A program made the translations under genes and the position numbers. DNA of 64,000 nt from Eledone cirrhosa (Eukaryota > Mollusca > Cephalopoda > Octopoda > Eledonidae): the NCBI GenBank assembly GCA_964016885.1, contig OZ024742.1, positions 122,559,696 to 122,623,695 on the forward strand. The letters are read 5' to 3'. This document shows positions 22,084 through 34,020 of the stretch, one piece after another. Position 1 is the first letter of the stretch. Each line of letters starts with the position of its first letter. The notes below the pieces were generated by a model. The model saw only the letters and a list, made by a program, of their open reading frames with translations, had not been told where the DNA came from and did not search any database.

Positions 22084-25000
22084 CTAACAAAAATCTTTAT
22101 ACAGACGCATATCAATATAGAAATCTGAAAGGCAAATAATCGGCCATTGTTATTAAGATAGATGTTATAGTTGCCTATTTAAGATTTTGCAAATCTTGCA
22201 TACATTATGTATCTTTGCAGGGTACATTTCAGTTCTACAACTATGTATAGAATGCTGCAATCTGCAGTTATTTCTAGATGAGTTATCAAGTTGATGTTGC
22301 TCTTTTTCGTATTCTAATATTGTTGACCTTTGTATCACCACAGAAGACTTCCGTGTTTATTTTAACCGATGCTGGCTACTTAACATGGAATTTGGTAGGG
22401 AAAGCCTCATTATAGTCACACAGCTCGTTCTATTTGTCAATCTGAGACAATGCTATATGATGTGGTTTCAACATTTCTGTGTGAACATTTTCATATGCTG
22501 GAAATTTGATTCCTCCGATTTAGTGTTCATGATTAATCGAAAATCATGCTGGTGAAAGCATTCGAGTTGTTTCATGTCTCAACAGTACATGAACTGCTTT
22601 GTTTCTGTATAGTAACATTAAAACAATTTGAACATGATAAATCATGAGGCTTGTTCAGTTGCTTTAAGTTCTCGTTTCTGAAGAGCTGCCGAAGCCCTCT
22701 TTAATGCGATGAGTTTCCACTCGTTTCCCACCAAATACATTTCTTTGACAAGGCTTTAGAATAGAGAAAACTATAATAGACGAAATTGCCAAAGGAGCCG
22801 TTCGCTAAACCTTGCCGTCACGTAGCGATAGTTTTCGTCAGGTGGCTATACCTGTAATTTAATAGTTTGTAGCTCTACGTACTGAGCTAGACAGGCATAA
22901 TATGTGGTCAGTTGTAGAATAATTTAACTTTGGGACGAAATGTATGCTTTTCTGTAGTTTACCTCCATTGCATTTTGAGTACCAAAGCTCTTCACCTTTC
23001 AACGTCGCATTTCAATTCTCCAGTGTTGACAAAATAAATACAAATTATGTAATGAATGGATTTAATTGGCTATAAACTATGTATTATTGCAAAAACGGTT
23101 AGAAATGTTCATTACACAATATGATCCACATACCTGCCAGAATTAAATAAACAACACTCATAATATTTTCAGGAACTGTAGAATATTTACACAAATGAAA
23201 TTCTCACAATGGCATGGAAGCACTTAGAAGCTTAGTTTCACTAAATTTAATAATATGCCTAATACTTTTTCGTAGGTGTGGATCAAAGAGAGAATTTTTT
23301 CTTGTAAGCTAACTTCATCCGTAGCAGGATTATTACGACTCCGCAAGATAGAATCATGAAGTCATGTTGTTTGATGTATATAATTCAATCGTATTTAAAC
23401 TATGTTCGGAGATATTTTCTTTAAGTTTCATGATAGTAAACCCTATGCATAAGGTACGGTTCAATGTACGGTTGGGTGATGACTCTTGTTGTAGAATTTT
23501 ATGATTTCCTAAAAGCGTAAATATGATATATAAGATATTAAATCGTTGTGGTGTCTTTTCCCTGTAATAGAATAAAAACTGAAATATTGGATTGCCTAGA
23601 ATCCAGTAAATTGATATTATTGCTAAGCAAAAATATAGCGTTTTTCACAGAAAAAAAAGTAAAGGAAATCGCATTTTCGGAAGTTATTTTGATCTTTTTA
23701 TGAATATATTACGGTCACCGATGTATCAGAGCAAGATAGTTTAGAAGTATATCAAATTAAATACGAATGAGTAATAACCTTATGGTGACTCTTCTTTCAC
23801 CTAAAACAATAAAGCTCTCTTGTTATTTAGAATGTTATATAACATTTTCTGCTATAATCGACATTAAATTCAGTTCAGAAACAAAGCATCTATTTAATTA
23901 CATAAGGCAACATGATCCCCTCCAACGCACACTCGATCTATGTTTTGATCTATGTGAGCATTTTAAGTTATGAATGTAGTTATTGATAATGAACTACGTA
24001 CAAATAAGTATATTAAATATATTTTCTTACAGAGACATTAAACAAAAAACACTTATATCACGCGTGGGGAGGTATCATACACGTTAGAATTAATCAAAAT
24101 GTAATTCATTAAAATACGAATTATATTTGTATTCTAATAAATAATATGTGGTTAATGGCAGCACAATTCGAACAATTTAATATATATATGAATTATGTTA
24201 TTTCGTTATTGATTTCAGTTGTTGGACCATATCCAATTTGCGACCATTACTATTCTAGATATTACGTCTTCGTGTTTAGAATATTAGTAAAACGCTTTGT
24301 AATTATTTCCTTCTACTAATATAACGGGGATACTTCTTCAAAAGTCTGATGATGGCAGCTGTTGTTGTCGTCAATGACAACATTCATAAGGGATTATGTT
24401 AGTTCAAGAACTACATTCAATGAATTGACTGACGGCATTTACTGTTGGTTGAACGTCACAAACTTCTAACTCGTTTACTTATCTTTAAACTATTTGCCTT
24501 ATCCTCATTTAAACTTTTAAATCACGATTTTATAAGTCAATTCTTTTCTCTACTATCTTTTCATTAGATTTTATAGAACTATAGATATTTACTTGTTTGA
24601 TATGGCAGCCTTACAGCTGAAAACCACTTTCGTTTGCCAACCATAATATTGCAGCTATTCACCGGAGTAGCTGTCAGTTGCAGACATGTCCTGATGAGTA
24701 TTGCTTTTCACCGAGCTAAATGCAGGATTGTTTGTAGAACTGAAGAAGTCAAAGTTAAATATTTGTTCTGATTTTGGTCTGTGCAATTTTTAAAATTATT
24801 GAACAGAATGTCAAACTCTAAAGTTGGAACGAAGATTATTCTACGTCTAATTCATTTAACTAACACTATCGTTCACAATATTAGCTATTAAATGTATGCT
24901 AAACTTAGCAATAATGAATAAACCAAGTATTTAAATCAACGAAAACTACTATGATGTTAAAAACAACACCTTTGTGAAATAATGAAGAGTTATGCGGATG

Positions 25001-25085
25001 AATTGCAAAGAATGAGAGAAAGCTTGACAAAATAAAAAGGATGTAGATGGAGAGTACAATAATAGTTTCTGATTTAGGCAGAATG
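22084..25085. other. Anonymous AT-rich 3 kb, no gene recognised
   Basis: I see no conserved domain, tRNA-like promoter or long microsatellite. The 68-codon frame at 23767-23973 has no recognisable family. Regulatory or intronic function cannot be excluded from sequence alone. Confidence 0.35.
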
Positions 25086-25276
25086 CTAACAATTTTTAGG
25101 AAGGGGAAATGCAATTAAATTGACACCAACCTGTTACTATACTTTATTTCATTGACCCCGTAAGGCTGACAGGTAAGGCTAACATCAGAGGCATTTGAAC
25201 TCAGAACATAACAAAGCGTAATTCTATGCCACGAACATGTTGTCCGATGCTCTACCGATATTGCCAATCCACCACC
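25086..25276 (-). mobile_element. tRNA-derived SINE, diverged
   Basis: The minus strand has ATTGGCAATATCGGTAGAG, GAGTTCAAATGCC, GGGGTCAATGAAATAAAGTA and a degraded tail. It is the most diverged member of a run of three minus-strand SINEs. Confidence 0.85.
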
Positions 25277-25300
25277 ATATGGGGGGGGGGGGGGTCTGTG

Positions 25301-25455
25301 AATAATGATGGTTTCGTATATAGGCACAAGGCCAGCAATTTTGGGGGAGGGGAAAGTCGATTAAATCGACCTCAGTGCATGACAGGTACTTTATTTTATC
25401 GACCCCATAAGGATGAAAGGCAAAGTTAACCTTGGCGGGAATTGAACTCAGATGA
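25301..25455 (-). mobile_element. tRNA-derived SINE, 5'-truncated
   Basis: The minus strand starts at the B-box region (GAGTTCAATTCCCGCC), continues with CCTTTCATCCTTATGGGGTC..AAAGTACC and a GTCGATTTAATCGAC insert (long-tail subfamily), and ends with GGCCTTGTGCCTATATACGAAACC. The tRNA head is missing. A G-homopolymer tract precedes it. Confidence 0.88.
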
Positions 25456-25819
25456 AATGTGTATGAAATTATACATAAAGTTGAGAGAAAGGTCCTGTCA
25501 GGTTTCTGCTTGCTACTGGTACCATTCGTGGTCGAGATGTTGGTGACTACACCTGTTCCTCCACTCTAGCCTTGTCTGCGGAGGAGGGTTGTTGGAACCA
25601 GCAACACACACACAAAATACAAGAGCTGTTAAAAGGGTGAATTAGCCTCACTAACCCACACTTGATCAGGCGTGGTGAGTATTGCTACACTGCTGAATAC
25701 ATGACCGAAACCAAACAAAGAGCCGGAGGTCCACCAGAGAGGGATTCCTCCAGCAAGAGTGGGGAAGGCCCTGGATTAGATTGGAAAGTTGATAGAAGTA
25801 TGAATTCTCATGATCATAA

Positions 25820-26009
25820 TAATTGTTTCTACATTTGACAAAAGACTAGCAATTATTCCAGTGCATTACTGGTGCTTTATTTTATCAACCCCGTAAGGAT
25901 GAAAGGCAAACTTAACCTCTGCGGGATTTAAACTCAGAACGCAAAGGGCCATAGCTCTATACCGCAAAGCATGGTGTCTTACGCTCAACCGATACTGCCA
26001 ATCCACCGA
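25820..26009 (-). mobile_element. Full-length tRNA-derived SINE
   Basis: The minus strand has GGTGGATTGGCAGTATCGG..., a B-box region GAGTTTAAATCCCGC, CCTTTCATCCTTACGGGGTT and the tail CTAGTCTTTTGTCAAATGTAGAAACAATTATTA. GATCAT lies on both sides and may be a short target-site duplication. Confidence 0.9.
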
Positions 26010-26539
26010 TCATGAGAGGTTTTTCGCTAGAACAAAAACGCAAGTATTCAGTTTTACTCCTTAAATGATTTACGAATGCAAGTTATTACAGGATCTGAAT
26101 ACGAGATCCATACGGCCAGTGGCAATGTGATAATTCATGATAAACTTTCGAGGTGAAGTAGTTATCAAGTTTTTTTCTCAAGCATTGTAGTTATCGCCCC
26201 TCCCCTTCCGATAAATACGGCAAATATATCCGCAAGATTGATAGGAGTGTCTAAATATCTTTACATATTAGTTCAGCAATCAATCTTTTGCAATGAATTT
26301 TAAAAAACAGTCTGACATTGATTACCATTAACATGATGTTGACAGAGTATATCTGATTGACATCACATTCTATGTTAAATCTATTGCATTCAATAATATG
26401 TCGTACGTCTCTTGAACTTCATTTTGCTGGGTCAAAGTAAAGTAAACAGATTCTGAGAGCTAGATAAAGAAACAGATTCTAAGAACCCGTATGGAATTAG
26501 AAAGAAAGGAAGTACTATCTGTAAATGCACAGAGACTCA

Positions 26540-26632
26540 CACAAAAACACACACACACACATACACAGTGACATATGTGTGTGTGTCTGCGCGTGTGTTT
26601 ATACAATGGAATTAACACTACATACATTGATG

Positions 26633-26712
<80 letters not shown>

Positions 26713-26775
26713 TATATATATATATATACAGAGATACATCACACATACACACGCATATGTATACATATATGTGTG

Positions 26776-26824
<49 letters not shown>

Positions 26825-26825
26825 T
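26540..26825. repeat. CA/TA/TG microsatellite cluster
   Basis: Alternating (CA)n, (TG)n and (TA)n blocks (main TA runs at about 26637-26670 and 26779-26817). Many overlapping frames on both strands translate only as I/Y/H/C/V repeats. Confidence 0.95.
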
Positions 26826-27034
26826 TTAGTACAGCATTAACGAAGCTTTAGGCTTTAGGTTGCGGCTAAGCTAACGAATGCAAATATTCGGAATGTAGCT
26901 TTAGCACTCGATAGAGAATAATACTCCAGAGTAATAACAATTCGTTTAGACACTTTTGCAAATCAAATATACCGATCGGCAGTCCAGCCGCATTGCCATA
27001 CCAACGAAAATGATTGGACTCAGGAAAAGATTTT

Positions 27035-27055
27035 AGACTATATATATATACATAT

Positions 27056-27102
<47 letters not shown>

Positions 27103-27280
27103 TATATATATATACACACACACACATATATATATATATGTATATATGCATATATATATATATGTAATGTATACATATATATATATATATTTATAATGTA
27201 TATATATTTATTATATATATATATATAGTGTATACATATATATATATATGTATTATACATATATATATATATATATTTAA
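27035..27280. repeat. (TA)n/(CA)n microsatellite cluster
   Basis: TA blocks separated by CACACA, TGTATACA and TTTATAATG interruptions. Non-coding. It runs directly into the SINE at 27281. Confidence 0.95.
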
Positions 27281-27496
27281 AGGAACGATCGACTTTCGTC
27301 AAATCGGACCGAGGGAACAATGTTTCCGTTGGTCTTTCCAATTGCTAATGCTATCTATCGGTCGCAACTCCAGGTAGAAGGAGCAACGTGAAATAAAGTG
27401 TCTTGCTCAAGGACATAACGCATCGCCTGGTCCAGGAATCGAATGACAACCTTACGATTGCGAATCCAATTCTCTAACCACTCAGCCACACGCCTT

Positions 27497-27497
<1 letters not shown>
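27281..27497 (-). mobile_element. Second tRNA-SINE family, full length, inside (TA)n
   Basis: The minus strand reads GGCGTGTGGCTGAGTGGTTAGAG (A-box region), TTCGCAATCGTAAGGTTGTC, a B-box-like ATTCGATTCC, then GCTCCTTCTACCTGGAGTTG..GACCGATAGATAGCATTAGC..GGAAAGACC and ends in a ..CGAAAGTCGATCG segment. (TA)n arrays lie on both sides, so it inserted into or expanded within a TA microsatellite. Confidence 0.88.
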
Positions 27498-27580
<83 letters not shown>

Positions 27581-27737
27581 ATATATATATATATATATTG
27601 TATACATACATATATATATATTGTATACATACATATATATATATATATATACATACATATATATAATATATATATATATATTATATAAATTATATATATA
27701 TATATATATTATATAAATTATATATACATATATATAT

Positions 27738-27769
<32 letters not shown>

Positions 27770-27826
27770 TACATACACATATATATTATATATATATGTA
27801 TACATTATATATATATACACAAATAG
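27498..27826. repeat. Long (TA)n array with ATGTATACAT interruptions
   Basis: About 330 bp of almost only T and A, one of the longest simple tracts in the window. It is fully self-complementary. Confidence 0.97.
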
Positions 27827-28366
27827 GAAAGAGATAGCGGGGATGGGGTGGGGGCAGTGATACGTGCTGTCGTGTGTAGGGGAGGAATAGCTAAGAGAAT
27901 CACTTATACAAATTTATACATCAGACGATATGGCTGTACTAAATTGTTGAAAATTGGTACGTTTCATTTCATTAATGTAAGTTAGGTTGTCTTTTACACA
28001 GTTTCTTGGACATATTGTAGCAGCGATGATCATAAAAAAGATAGAGTGTTGAGGCTAAATCATTGCATTGAATTCATAATATTTTCACTTAAAGCTGGTA
28101 CAGAAAATCATAGCCTGAAAACTCATACCAAAAATGCTACGAGGTGGCATCTACATGGCTGCACGTCCTACTAGAAGTAGCAGAAATAGAAAGAGCGATA
28201 AAGAAAAGTATGTCTTTGATCAGATGTTTATCCGGTAAAAGCGACTTGGTTCTAAACAGGAACAGCAACACTATTTACAAAAACAAAGAAAACAACCGCA
28301 AACGTGGAGGACTAGATTATTTTAAAATTATAGTTATGAAGAGAAAAAAATAACTTATGTATAAAA

Positions 28367-28807
28367 AAGAAATAAGATTTCGCTTCAAGCATAGCTTTAT
28401 ACAAATATGTATAGAAATTTCGTATTTCTAAAGAAACACGGTTTTAGGTAGCCGTAGCTATGCAAGGCACCGCCGCTAACGTCCTCTGGTGGTGTCCAGA
28501 AGAAGCAAGGGTGACAACCGTCTATGCATTTCAGGCTTGGCTGGCCTTCTTCAGGTCTGTCCCTCCCACCGCTTGCAACTGCTGGACTTGAAAACAATCG
28601 AGAATATATAGTTTTCTCGTCTGTGTAAATAAGGTGATTTATCTTATTTACATATGAAGCAGCATAAGTTGGCTCAATTTATAGTAGAAAAGAAATAGGA
28701 TTTCTCCTCAAGCATAGCTTTATACAATATATATAGAAATTTCGTATTTCTAAAGAAACACGGTTCTAGGAAGCCGTAGCTATGCAAACACCGGGACTAA
28801 TGCCCTC
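28367..28807. repeat. ~117-bp direct repeat pair (28367-28483 and 28691-28807)
   Basis: Both copies run from AAGAAATArGATTTC through CAAGCATAGCTTTATACAA and ATTTCGTATTTCTAAAGAAA to GCCGTAGCTATGCAA, at high identity. The intervening ~207 bp is GC-richer (GTCCTCTGGTGGTGTCCAGA..). No protein domain lies between. The pair could be LTR-like ends of a small element or a tandem duplication. Confidence 0.8.
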
Positions 28808-29360
28808 TAACATATGTATATATTTATTTGTAGGTAAAGCAAGAACACATATCAGTACAGAGCTCACGCGATTCTTTAAACGACAACTGTCAAAGCTTAA
28901 CCTAGACAAGAAATATATTGGAGAACCGTAGACTTGTTCACATCCCCCAGAAATTTGCAGTTGTCAGAATAATACATACTTACTTAATGAAGTAGAAGCA
29001 ACAATTTCCATTATAACATTAGTATATGTTACAATAAGAAAGAAAAACATGGAAATTATGTAAAATAATATAACATATATTAGAAGTCAACTATGAAAAG
29101 GCAATTAGATACGTAAATACAACAAACACGCACCCACATATACATACTCATGCACATACAAACACGCCCCATATATATATGGGGTTGTTGAATATGACGC
29201 ACGTGTACGTGATATTCCATTCTCGATGTAATTTCAGTAAATATCTCAATTAACTAATCGATTGAAAAAATAAAAGTAAAATCAATGTTTAACAGGGGAG
29301 GAAAGCTTACTCAATCGAGATGTCTTTCTGCAGTGTTTCTTATATATGTATATATATACA

Positions 29361-29486
29361 TATTGGTAGAGCGTCGGACAGCATGCTTCACAGCAGAGTC
29401 TACGGCCCATATCTTTCTGAGTTTAAATCCCGTTGAGTTTTTGCTTTGCTCTCATCCTTACAGCGTCGATAAAATAAAGCCATGCT
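29361..29486 (+). mobile_element. Partial SINE (head and body, tail lost)
   Basis: ATTGGTAGAGCGTCGGACAG (rest of A-box), GAGTTTAAATCCCGTTGAG and CTCATCCTTACAGCGTCGAT..AAATAAAGCC, then stops. It is embedded between (TA)n runs. Confidence 0.82.
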
Positions 29487-29496
29487 GTTCGGAGAG

Positions 29497-29499
<3 letters not shown>

Positions 29500-29533
<34 letters not shown>

Positions 29534-29645
29534 CGTATATACATAAACGAAGGAAGTGTGGTAAGGAGCCAGGAGGACCATAACGCACCAGAGCACTCGG
29601 TACTTTGGGTAGTAGAGCTCAAGCCGTCGGGGTTCTGACTCTTTT

Positions 29646-29686
<41 letters not shown>

Positions 29687-29760
29687 CCGTCGAAACGGCT
29701 TGAGTTCTGCCGTCAGGGTCATTCTTTTTCCTATATATATATATATATAGTTACTATTGG
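29500..29760. repeat. (TA)n blocks with short inverted GCCGTC/GACGGC units
   Basis: Three (TA)n tracts separate segments containing AGCTCAAGCCGTC, GCCGTCGAAACGGC and TCTGCCGTCAGGGTC. The middle one is a small palindrome. The frames across it are spurious. Confidence 0.7.
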
Positions 29761-29907
29761 TTCACACGATTGAGCACTCATTGCCAATATAGGTCCGGCT
29801 GCAAGTGGCTTTCTACGTTTGATATTACACCGTAGTCAGTAACTTTAAGGAGCAGAATGTATATAATAATTATTCGCACCTCCTCATTATTATTATCATT
29901 ATTATTA

Positions 29908-30091
29908 GGGCGGTGGATTGGCAGTATCGGTAGAGGATCTGACTCCATGCTTAGCAGCATATAGTTACGGCCTTTGTGATCTGAGTTCAAATCCCGCCGA
30001 GTTTAACTTTGCCTTTCATCCTTACGAGGTTGATAAAATAAAGTACCAGTCACTGCTGGCCTTGTGCCTATATATGAAACCATTATTATTA
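29908..30091 (+). mobile_element. SINE array unit 1 (full length)
   Basis: GGGCGGTGGATTGGCAGTAT at the head, B-box region GAGTTCAAATCCCGCC, body CCTTTCATCCTTACGAGG and tail GGCCTTGTGCCTATATATGA..CCATTATTATTA. It follows (ATT)n (29886-29906) and passes directly into unit 2 through ATTATTA. Confidence 0.92.
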
Positions 30092-30230
30092 GAGCGGTGG
30101 TTTGACAGTATCAGTAGATCGTCCCGACAACATGATTTTCGGCATTGAATTATGGCCCTTTACATTCTGGATTCAAATTCCGCTGAGGTTAGATTTGCCT
30201 TTCCCTATATATATACTAGAAATCATTATT
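30092..30230 (+). mobile_element. SINE array unit 2 (3'-shortened)
   Basis: A diverged head (GCGGTGGTTTGACAGTATCA) and B-box region GATTCAAATTCC. The body jumps from TTTGCCTTTCC to a short ACTAGAAATCATTATTA end, so most of the body is deleted. Confidence 0.85.
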
Positions 30231-30430
30231 AGGTCGTTGGATTAGTGGATTGGCAGTATCGGTAGAGGGTCGGACACCATATTTGACGCATAGAGTTACG
30301 GCCCTTGCCATTCTGAGTTCAAATCCCGCCGAGGTTAACTTTGCCTTTCATCCTTACGGGTTCGATAAAATAAAGTACCAGTAATGTACTGGGTATTTGC
30401 TGGCCTTGTGCCAATAGTAGAAACAATTAT
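30231..30430 (+). mobile_element. SINE array unit 3 (full length)
   Basis: GTGGATTGGCAGTATCGGTA, GAGTTCAAATCCCGCCGAGG, GGGTTCGATAAAATAAAGTA, and tail GGCCTTGTGCCAATAGTAGA..CAATTATTA. This is the closest to consensus in the array. Confidence 0.92.
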
Positions 30431-30650
30431 TAGGTCGGTGAATTGGCAGTACTGGTAGCGCGTCGGACAGCATTCTTCACAGCAGAGTGTTACGGACCAT
30501 TACTCTTTGAGTTCAAATCCCGCTGAGTTTTGCCTCTTACAGCTTCGATAAAATAAAGCACCAGTAATTCATTGGTGTAGATTTAATCGACTTACCCCTC
30601 TCCCAAAATTGTTGGCCTTGTGCCTAAATCAGAAACCATTATTATTATTC
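30431..30650 (+). mobile_element. SINE array unit 4 (long-tail subfamily)
   Basis: GGTCGGTGAATTGGCAGTAC..., GAGTTCAAATCCCGCTGAG, then the extra GTAGATTTAATCGAC segment before GGCCTTGTGCCTAAATCAGA..CCATTATTATTATT. The subfamily differs from unit 3, so the array grew by separate insertions rather than simple duplication. Confidence 0.9.
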
Positions 30651-31390
30651 TGTATATATATATATATATCATACTTGACACATTTCTAATGTATATACTG
30701 GAAGAGACTTGTTTTTGTAAATGTAGATCATGTTGGTGCTGTGTTTCTAATTAAAACCATGGGATATGTATGACCAACGAGTATATACAAATAGTTAATG
30801 CTTAACAAAGCCTGGCAACAACAGAGGGTGCAGTTAAAATACACGGCAAATTATACTGTAATTGTTTTATACGTCACAGGATAGGTAATAATAGATGTAT
30901 ACAGTATTGAACACTGGGTAAATAGATAAAAATATATATACGTATGAATAAGAAAAATAAACGAAATCAATAGCTTTGTATGAACGACTAATTTTACTGT
31001 TCCTTCACAAATACTACAAATTGAAAGCAAGCAGTGATTTTCGAAAATGAGAAAAAAAATCAGAAAGTATAAGGCATTTGTTTTTTTCACATATGGTTAC
31101 TCCTTTCCTCCGATTGAGCAAAGTACATTTAAAAGGAATAACTAAACATGGTAAAAAGAGACATCAGATTATAATAGCGCATATGGGTGTGACTGCATAT
31201 GTTTTGCATGTGTATCCATGTATGAGCATGTGTGTTTGTGTGCTTACGCCTCTAATTAAGCGATTTTGCTTTTCTGTTTCTGTTAATTCACTCTGTATTT
31301 CACTTTTATTATAGCTACACCTCACTATATGCTGTCAAACGTGACAGCGAATTAACCAACCGAAACATCTTATATTATACATTAGAAATA

Positions 31391-31610
31391 AGGGCAGTAG
31401 GTTGGCAATATCGATAGAGCTCCAGCCAATATGCTTTGTGGTATATAGTTATGTCCCTTTACATTTTGAGTTCAAATACCGCCAAAGATAGCTTTGCTTT
31501 TCATCCTTTCGGGGGCGATAAAATAAAGTACCAGTAATAAACTATGGTCGTTTTAATCGACTTCCCCTCTCCTCAATCATCTGGCCTTTTGTCTATAGTA
31601 GAAATCATTA
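31391..31610 (+). mobile_element. SINE, diverged, flanked by ATTAGAnATAAG
   Basis: GGCAGTAGGTTGGCAATATC head, B-box region GAGTTCAAATACCGCC, GGCGATAAAATAAAGTACC, TTTTAATCGACTTCC segment and tail GGCCTTTTGTCTATAGTAGA..TCATTATA. CATTAGAAATAAG lies before it and TATTAGAGATAAG after it: target-site-like repeats. Confidence 0.87.
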
Positions 31611-31615
31611 TATAT

Positions 31616-31835
31616 TAGAGATAAGAACCGTAGATTGGTAGTACCAGTAGAGCACCAAACCGTATGCTTTGCGGCATATAGTTACGTTCTGAGTTCAAAT
31701 GTCACCGAATTTAGATTTGCCTGTCATCCTTAAGGATTCGATAAAATAAATTACCTGTAACACACTGGGTCGATTTAATCGACTTTCCCCACTCTCCAAA
31801 ATTGCTAGACTTGTGTCTAATCAGAAACCATTATG
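31616..31835 (+). mobile_element. SINE, diverged, second of the ATTAGAGATAA-linked run
   Basis: GATTGGTAGTACCAGTAGAG, GAGTTCAAATGTCACC, GGATTCGATAAAATAAATTA, GTCGATTTAATCGACTTTCC and the tail AGACTTGTGTCTAATCAGAA..CATTATGTA. Confidence 0.85.
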
Positions 31836-31837
31836 TA

Positions 31838-31918
31838 TTATGTATAAGAGTGGTTGGCTGTTTGTATTGGCAGAGCAATCATTAAATTAATCAGAGACCA
31901 TTTCATATTAGAGATAAC
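31838..31918 (+). mobile_element. SINE remnant (head joined to tail)
   Basis: GTTGGCTGTTTGTATTGGCA..GAG is followed at once by AATTAATCAGAGACCATTT, so nearly all the body is deleted. It ends at a third ATATTAGAGATAA (31905-31917). Confidence 0.6.
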
Positions 31919-32940
31919 ATCTCGCTGTCCGGGTTCGCGTTCGTCATTATAAGTTCTCTTCTGTATATTATATATTCAACGCAGTTGTCTTTTAATACCA
32001 TACTCTAATAATGAGCAATACATATAAATGATTCATCGTCAAAAGATGAGCTGGATATGTTCTTTTTTAGATATTAATCGCTTTTTAATGTAAGTTATCT
32101 TTATATAGTGCAGGCAAGTGGACAGATTATAATTCTATTGAACGTGCGATCACAATGCCATGCATTTGATTCTTGGACTGGGTTGTGTGTTGTATTCTTG
32201 AGAAAAACCCTTTATTTCCTGTTATTCCATTATAATCAGCTGAAAATGAATACCAGCAATATTTTAAGTAGTGTTTAAACCTGCGACGGTCTGGTTTCCC
32301 GTCCAGAGGAGAGTCTTGTTACTCCGTGCGCTTAATGCAATAGAAACCGGGATAAGCACCAGCAGGATGAGCCTCCGGGCTTGAGACAGACTTTAGAGTC
32401 ATATTTATAAGCTACAAGTTCTCATAAGATTTGCCATAGTATTTGTAGATGTTTGTTTCATGGAGAAATAGAACATTATTTTAACGAATATTCCGATAAT
32501 GAAAAATAATCGGAATTATTGAATTGTTTTAATATCACAACCACATTTTACTGAGAAATATCATACGACAACCGATACTTATGGGTTATCCATAACAGGA
32601 CAGATAGTCAAATATCCAAATAATGTAGCGTTCCAACAATATTTAAGGAAATTTATCCGTAGCAACTTTCCGTGCAATTGAGTGTTTTACTTACCTGACA
32701 CATAGGACAATGAAAACAGAATAAATGATTATGTGACATATTTTCTTTTATTACTTATATTTCACTATATTTATTAGCGTATATTATTTTATATACTGTC
32801 AGGTGCTTTCAGCTTAAATAGTCTGAATAATCGATACGGTGAGTATCTGTTCAATAATTTTAAGCTTCTATTTAAACTTGAACTCATCCAGCTGCCAAGA
32901 ACATCTGTTGAATCAAAGTTGTTGAATGGATCAGGTATAT
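31919..32940. other. Anonymous sequence with one dispersed-repeat copy
   Basis: Family A repeat, minus orientation, lies at 32278-32400 (see 19960). The rest is AT-rich without a recognised feature. Confidence 0.45.
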
Positions 32941-33266
32941 AGGCCCTGACACAAGCACTTCAGAAAAATTGCTTAAATTTGTTCAAAACATAAATTGTCG
33001 TCAACGTATTACAAATGAAGTTTTATACGGAATCTTGTCTAAGATAAAAACTACAATTGCTCAAAGACATTTACGATTTTCAGGATATTGCTGGAGAAGT
33101 AAGCAGTAAGTTATAAACAAGCTATTATTTTGGGAATCATCTCACGAGAGATGCAGTAGAGAAAGACCTGCTCGAACCTTCATCGATTAACTATCAAACA
33201 ATAAAAACCTCAGTAACGAGCAGGAGTAATGGACAATTGTGAATTGTAGAGACTTTGTCAGGAATG
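32941..33266 (+). pseudogene. LINE RT C-terminal relic
   Basis: Across frames it reads ALTQALQKN, then NIN(C/W)RQRITNEVLYG, then LSKIKTTIAQRHLRFSGYCWRSKQ, then LLFWESSH..CSRERPARTFID and a final DFVRNV. This matches the conserved C-terminal tail of many CR1/RTE-type LINE polyproteins (RQRLTNxxLYGDLP..RRLRFAGHCWR..GRPxxTFID). Several frame breaks are present, and no upstream RT is recognisable. Confidence 0.7.
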
Positions 33267-33833
33267 TTTGACCGTGGATGCAATGATGACAATTTAAACT
33301 TTAGTTGTTTTCTTTTTGTTTTGGCACTGGCTTCAATGAATGAGCCGTGGCTATAATGGATCACTGCGTTCAAGGATTCAGCTGACCATTTGTAACTTGG
33401 TACTATATTTCAGCCTGGTGCTCATTTTATCCAGATTTTAATTTCAAATCGCTGAGGATATAATGTATCACCATCTCCCGTAAATGGTAGAGTGTCAAAT
33501 CTAGGCAGACATAATACGCAGAAAACTCATGTATAATGCAGTATGACAAGGTGACGAGATATAATTTTTGATTATTGACCTGTAGAGAGTAGTTGTGACG
33601 TATAATGTAAACAAACACGGAAAGCTTATAAGTATTAACGTGTTAATACTATAGTGTCGATAACAGTGACGAGCAAAGTGGTGTCACATAACCATATATA
33701 TATTTGGGAGGTGGACTCAGTTGTTTGAGAGTTCAAATGTCTCACAGGATGTCTCGTGTATATCTGTAAATAATAGAGGAAATTCGATAGTTCAAGCTAT
33801 ATCATCTCCAGCTTTAAAAAACGCACAACGACA

Positions 33834-33846
33834 CATACACACACAG

Positions 33847-33928
<82 letters not shown>

Positions 33929-33947
33929 ACACACACACACACACATG

Positions 33948-34014
<67 letters not shown>
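33834..34014. repeat. (CA)n(TA)n compound microsatellite
   Basis: (AC)n with GC interruptions passes into (TA)n (33953-34012). It directly abuts the 270-bp direct repeat starting at 34021. Reading frames on both strands are artefacts. Confidence 0.97.
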
Positions 34015-34017
<3 letters not shown>

Positions 34018-34020
34018 TAT

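Noticed and set aside
22084..23000. Possible LTR-element or host exon remnant
   Set aside because: Some short readable peptides exist on the minus strand, but no catalytic or structural motif in order could be supported.
29908..30650. tRNA genes or pseudo-tRNAs from A/B-box motifs
   Set aside because: The boxes sit in repeated SINE heads followed by a common body and tail, without an acceptor stem or anticodon arm fit. They are SINE promoters.
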